NCBI GenBank assembly: GCA_900541475.1
Contig: UQJV01000063.1
Span: 1-7,107, forward strand
Reading direction: 5' to 3'
DNA length: 7,107 nt
Source of the DNA: an uncultured Collinsella sp.
Lineage (GTDB): Bacteria; Actinomycetota; Coriobacteriia; Coriobacteriales; Coriobacteriaceae
Shown here: positions 5,319 through 7,107 of the stretch, piece after piece
Layout of the letters: every line of letters begins with the position of its first letter
Numbering within the stretch: position 1 is the first letter of the stretch
Made by a program: the position numbers and the translations under genes
Notes under the pieces: generated by a model
What the model saw: the letters and a program-made list of their open reading frames with translations, nothing else
Told to the model about the DNA's origin: nothing
The model's database searches: none

Positions 5319-6998
5319 GAAAACGAGCGCAAGCGCCTAGGTCTTGCCGAGAGCGCGCAGAGTGAGGTGACAGGTGTTGCCGACGAGCTCGCCGGACGTC
5401 ACCTGCAATTCCGCCCCATGGGCGCGGCGGATGCCGAGGGCGCGAGCGCACTGGAGACCGCCTGCTTTGAAGGCGCCGGACACGAGGCGTGGACGCCGAG
5501 CATGTTCCTGTCCGAGCTGGGCGAGGGCGTTGCCGCGCCGCGTAGCTGGTGGGTGGCGCACGACGACGGTCGGCTACTGGGTCTTGCCGGCGGTATGGTC
5601 GTCGACGGGGACGTGCAGATTATGGACGTTGCCGTCGATCCGGCACATCGCCGCGAGGGCATCGCCCGCAAGCTGCTGTCGCACGTGAGCTATGACGCGC
5701 AGATGCTCGGCTGCACTACGGCTTCGCTTGAGGTCGAGGACGGCAACGAGGGCGCAATTGCACTCTATGCCGCCCTGGGCTTTACCGAGGCGGGTCGTCG
5801 CCGTGGCTACTACGGTGCCGGTAAGGATGCCATCGTCATGACGGCACCGCTGCCCCTGGTGCTTCCTCTCGACAATGCCTCGCCCGAGCCAACTGCTGCC
5901 GAACAGCGCGCATGGCCGCTGCCCGCGCCCGAGCGCACCGCTGAGGAGCGTGCCGAAATCGAGCGCCGTCGCCTAGTTCTTGCCATTGAGAGCTCCTGCG
6001 ACGAGACGGCTGTGGCGATTATCGATGCGGACGGCAAGATGCTGGCCAACCAGGTGTCGACGCAGATTGATTTCCATGCTCGCTTTGGCGGCGTGGTGCC
6101 CGAGATTGCCTCGCGCAAGCACGTCGAGGTGATTGTGAGCGTCGTAGATGCGGCGCTTGAAGATGCCGCGGCATCGCTTGGCCTTGAGGGTGGGGCGATT
6201 GCGCCAAGTGAGCTTGCCGCCGTGGGCGTGACGCAAGGTCCGGGCCTGGTGGGTGCCCTGGTGGTGGGTGTCGCCTTTGCCAAGGGCTTTGCGTATGCTG
6301 CCGGCAAGCCGCTCGTGTGCGTCAATCATCTGGAGGGTCACCTGTTTGCCAACCTGCTGGCGCAGCCCGACCTTAAGCCCCCGTTTATCTTTACGCTTGT
6401 CTCGGGCGGGCACACCATGCTCGTGCACGTAAAGGCATGGGGCGACTACGAGGTGCTTGGCGAGACACTCGACGACGCCGTGGGCGAGGCCTTCGACAAG
6501 GTTGCCAAGGCGCTGGGCCTGGGCTACCCCGGTGGCCCCATCATCTCCAGGCTTGCCGAGACGGGTAATCCCAAGGCAATCGATTTTCCCCGCGCGCTTA
6601 ACAGCAGGGGGGACTACCGCTTCTCGCTTTCAGGCCTCAAGACGGCAGTGACGCTCTACATCGAGCAGGAGACCAAGGCCGGGCGCACGATTCATCTGCC
6701 CGATTTGGCGGCCTCGTTTGAGGCGGCGGTCTTTGACGTGCAGTACAAGAAGGCCAAAAACGCCCTGCATGCCACCGGGTGCAAGGAGTATTGCATCGGC
6801 GGTGGCGTTTCGGCAAATCCGCATCTGCGCGAAATGATGATCAAAAAGCTCGGGCGTCAGGGGATCCGCGTGACGGTGCCGCCCTTGTCTGCCTGCACCG
6901 ATAACGCCGCCATGATTGCGGAGGTCGCTCGCCGTAAATTCGACCGAGGTGAAATCTCGCCGTTCGATGTCGACGCCGATCCAAACATGACGCTGTAG
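4614..6998 (+). CDS. tsaB-rimI-tsaD: TsaB-RimI-TsaD fusion: t6A threonylcarbamoyltransferase subunits joined to an N-alpha-acetyltransferase
   Basis: Three complete families lie in one 794-residue reading frame. Residues 1-235 are TsaB, the non-catalytic partner of TsaD. Residues 264-412 are a RimI-like GNAT acetyltransferase, expected to acetylate the N-terminal alanine of ribosomal protein S18. Residues 453-794 are TsaD, the catalytic threonylcarbamoyltransferase. Two linkers join them: a charged one (about 236-263) and an Ala/Pro/Glu-rich one (about 413-452). The order matches the separate adjacent genes tsaB, rimI and tsaD of many bacteria, so the fusion probably arose by loss of stops between neighbours. 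Each part has near-normal length and intact motifs, which argues against a sequencing error. The start ATG overlaps the end of tsaE by 14 nt; only a weak AAGG (4601-4604) precedes it, so coupling to tsaE is likely. I saw no convincing in-frame internal start for the RimI or TsaD part. Automatic annotation may name it only TsaD. Confidence 0.95.
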   Translation: MSLHNDNALVVALDTSTDMLACAASWIDVQTGEAKLVSGDHLCRRHANVELVNTVDGVLKQAGLDRSDVGCYVVGRGPGSFTGVRIGISTAKGLARGANVPLLGVSTLDACAWTAWKAGVRGKLGVLADAMRGEVYPALYVLGDEGPERLFERERVVKAAMALDEWRQTADWDQVQLTGDGLVRYGKLLGEDETARCVERDLWWPSGEGLLMAHAAGDGDPARVLPIYTRLSDAEENERKRLGLAESAQSEVTGVADELAGRHLQFRPMGAADAEGASALETACFEGAGHEAWTPSMFLSELGEGVAAPRSWWVAHDDGRLLGLAGGMVVDGDVQIMDVAVDPAHRREGIARKLLSHVSYDAQMLGCTTASLEVEDGNEGAIALYAALGFTEAGRRRGYYGAGKDAIVMTAPLPLVLPLDNASPEPTAAEQRAWPLPAPERTAEERAEIERRRLVLAIESSCDETAVAIIDADGKMLANQVSTQIDFHARFGGVVPEIASRKHVEVIVSVVDAALEDAAASLGLEGGAIAPSELAAVGVTQGPGLVGALVVGVAFAKGFAYAAGKPLVCVNHLEGHLFANLLAQPDLKPPFIFTLVSGGHTMLVHVKAWGDYEVLGETLDDAVGEAFDKVAKALGLGYPGGPIISRLAETGNPKAIDFPRALNSRGDYRFSLSGLKTAVTLYIEQETKAGRTIHLPDLAASFEAAVFDVQYKKAKNALHATGCKEYCIGGGVSANPHLREMMIKKLGRQGIRVTVPPLSACTDNAAMIAEVARRKFDRGEISPFDVDADPNMTL
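5403..5849 (+). other. rimI: RimI-like GNAT acetyltransferase domain (residues 264-412)
   Basis: The GNAT acetyl-CoA loop is IMDVAVDPAHRREGIARKLL (336-355), with the pyrophosphate-binding RREGIA at 346-351. The RimI-type segment SLEVEDGNEGAIALYAALGF (371-390) follows, with the likely catalytic Glu373, and then RRRGYY (395-400) and DAIVM (405-409), where RimI proteins carry R-K-x-Y-Y and D-A-x-x-M. The domain is complete. S18 as substrate is inferred from the family and was not tested here. Confidence 0.9.
5970..6995 (+). other. tsaD: TsaD domain of the fusion (residues 453-794)
   Basis: This catalytic ASKHA domain transfers threonylcarbamoyl from TC-AMP to tRNA A37. It shows LAIESSCDETAVAI (456-469), GGVVPEIASRKHVE (492-505), QGPGLVGALVVG (541-552), the glycoprotease signature ending NHLEGHL (571-577) with metal ligands His572 and His576, LVSGGHT (595-601), GEAFDKVAKALGLGYPGGP (624-642) and CTDNAAMIA (761-769), with the third metal ligand Asp763. 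At 342 residues it is full length for the family, formerly called Gcp or YgjD. Confidence 0.96.
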
Positions 6999-7009
6999 TC
7001 GTACGGGTG

Positions 7010-7031
7010 CGGTCCCCGACCGGAGGGGCCG
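7010..7031 (+). other. Hairpin just after the last stop codon
   Basis: Seven base pairs, one of them G-U, can form between 7010-7016 and 7025-7031 around an 8-nt loop. The stem starts 12 nt after the TAG of the fusion gene. No T tract follows (the next bases are GATATAAGG), so it is unlikely to terminate by itself. It could protect the 3' end of the mRNA or be incidental in GC-rich DNA. Confidence 0.4.
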
Positions 7032-7068
7032 GATATAAGGTTTCCTGCTCTGCAGTCCTGCGCAAGAC

Positions 7069-7094
7069 GAAGGCCACATTAAGTGGCCTTCTTT
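7069..7094 (+). terminator. Probable intrinsic terminator of the operon
   Basis: A perfect 9-bp stem pairs GAAGGCCAC (7069-7077) with GTGGCCTTC (7083-7091) around the loop ATTAA. It is followed by TTT (7092-7094) and then GCG. The stem is strong and lies 71 nt after the last stop codon. The T tract is short, so termination could be incomplete or aided by another factor. From the opposite strand the stem is followed by a poorer tract, so rightward termination is the better reading. Confidence 0.72.
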
Positions 7095-7107
7095 GCGTGC
7101 GGAACTC

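Noticed and set aside
5943..5952. GAGGAG followed by GTG near the RimI-TsaD linker, as a possible internal start for free TsaD
   Set aside because: The GTG at 5950 is out of frame with TsaD and only 1 nt from the purine run, so it cannot start the TsaD domain.
1..7107. A search for mobile elements, CRISPR arrays, tRNA or rRNA genes, toxin-antitoxin pairs or defence genes
   Set aside because: Nearly all of the window is accounted for by six conserved housekeeping genes; no inverted-repeat ends, regular spacer repeats, transposase motifs or tRNA-like folds were seen.

Overview
The window looks like chromosomal housekeeping DNA from a moderately high-GC actinobacterium, most likely a member of the Coriobacteriia such as Collinsella or a relative. 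That placement is an inference from the gene order nnr-alr-(udg)-tsaE-tsaB-rimI-tsaD, the GC-rich codon use and the fused TsaB-RimI-TsaD protein. No marker in the window fixes the genus.

The layout is one plus-strand transcription unit bounded by terminators. A strong intrinsic terminator (33-67) closes whatever lies upstream. A sigma70-type promoter (116-145) and a short leader with a perfect Shine-Dalgarno site lead into acpS (175-714). Then follow nnr (715-2331), alr (2334-3479), a family 4 uracil-DNA glycosylase (3488-4108), tsaE (4121-4627) and a 794-residue TsaB-RimI-TsaD fusion (4614-6998). Junctions are 0, +2, +8, +12 and -14 nt, so translation is probably coupled throughout. A roughly 100-nt 3' region with two hairpins, the second a likely terminator (7069-7094), ends the unit.

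The genes serve basic upkeep. AcpS activates acyl carrier protein. Nnr repairs hydrated NAD(P)H. Alr makes D-alanine for peptidoglycan. The glycosylase removes uracil from DNA. TsaE with the fused TsaB and TsaD make the t6A37 modification on ANN-decoding tRNAs, and the RimI domain acetylates the N terminus of ribosomal protein S18. TsaC, which makes the threonylcarbamoyl-AMP substrate, is not in this window.

I see no mobile element, CRISPR array, tRNA, rRNA or defence system. The most notable features are the three-domain fusion, the non-family C-terminal tail on AcpS with a possible in-frame internal start, the glycosylase set into an otherwise conserved gene order, and small unexplained structures at the two ends of the operon.
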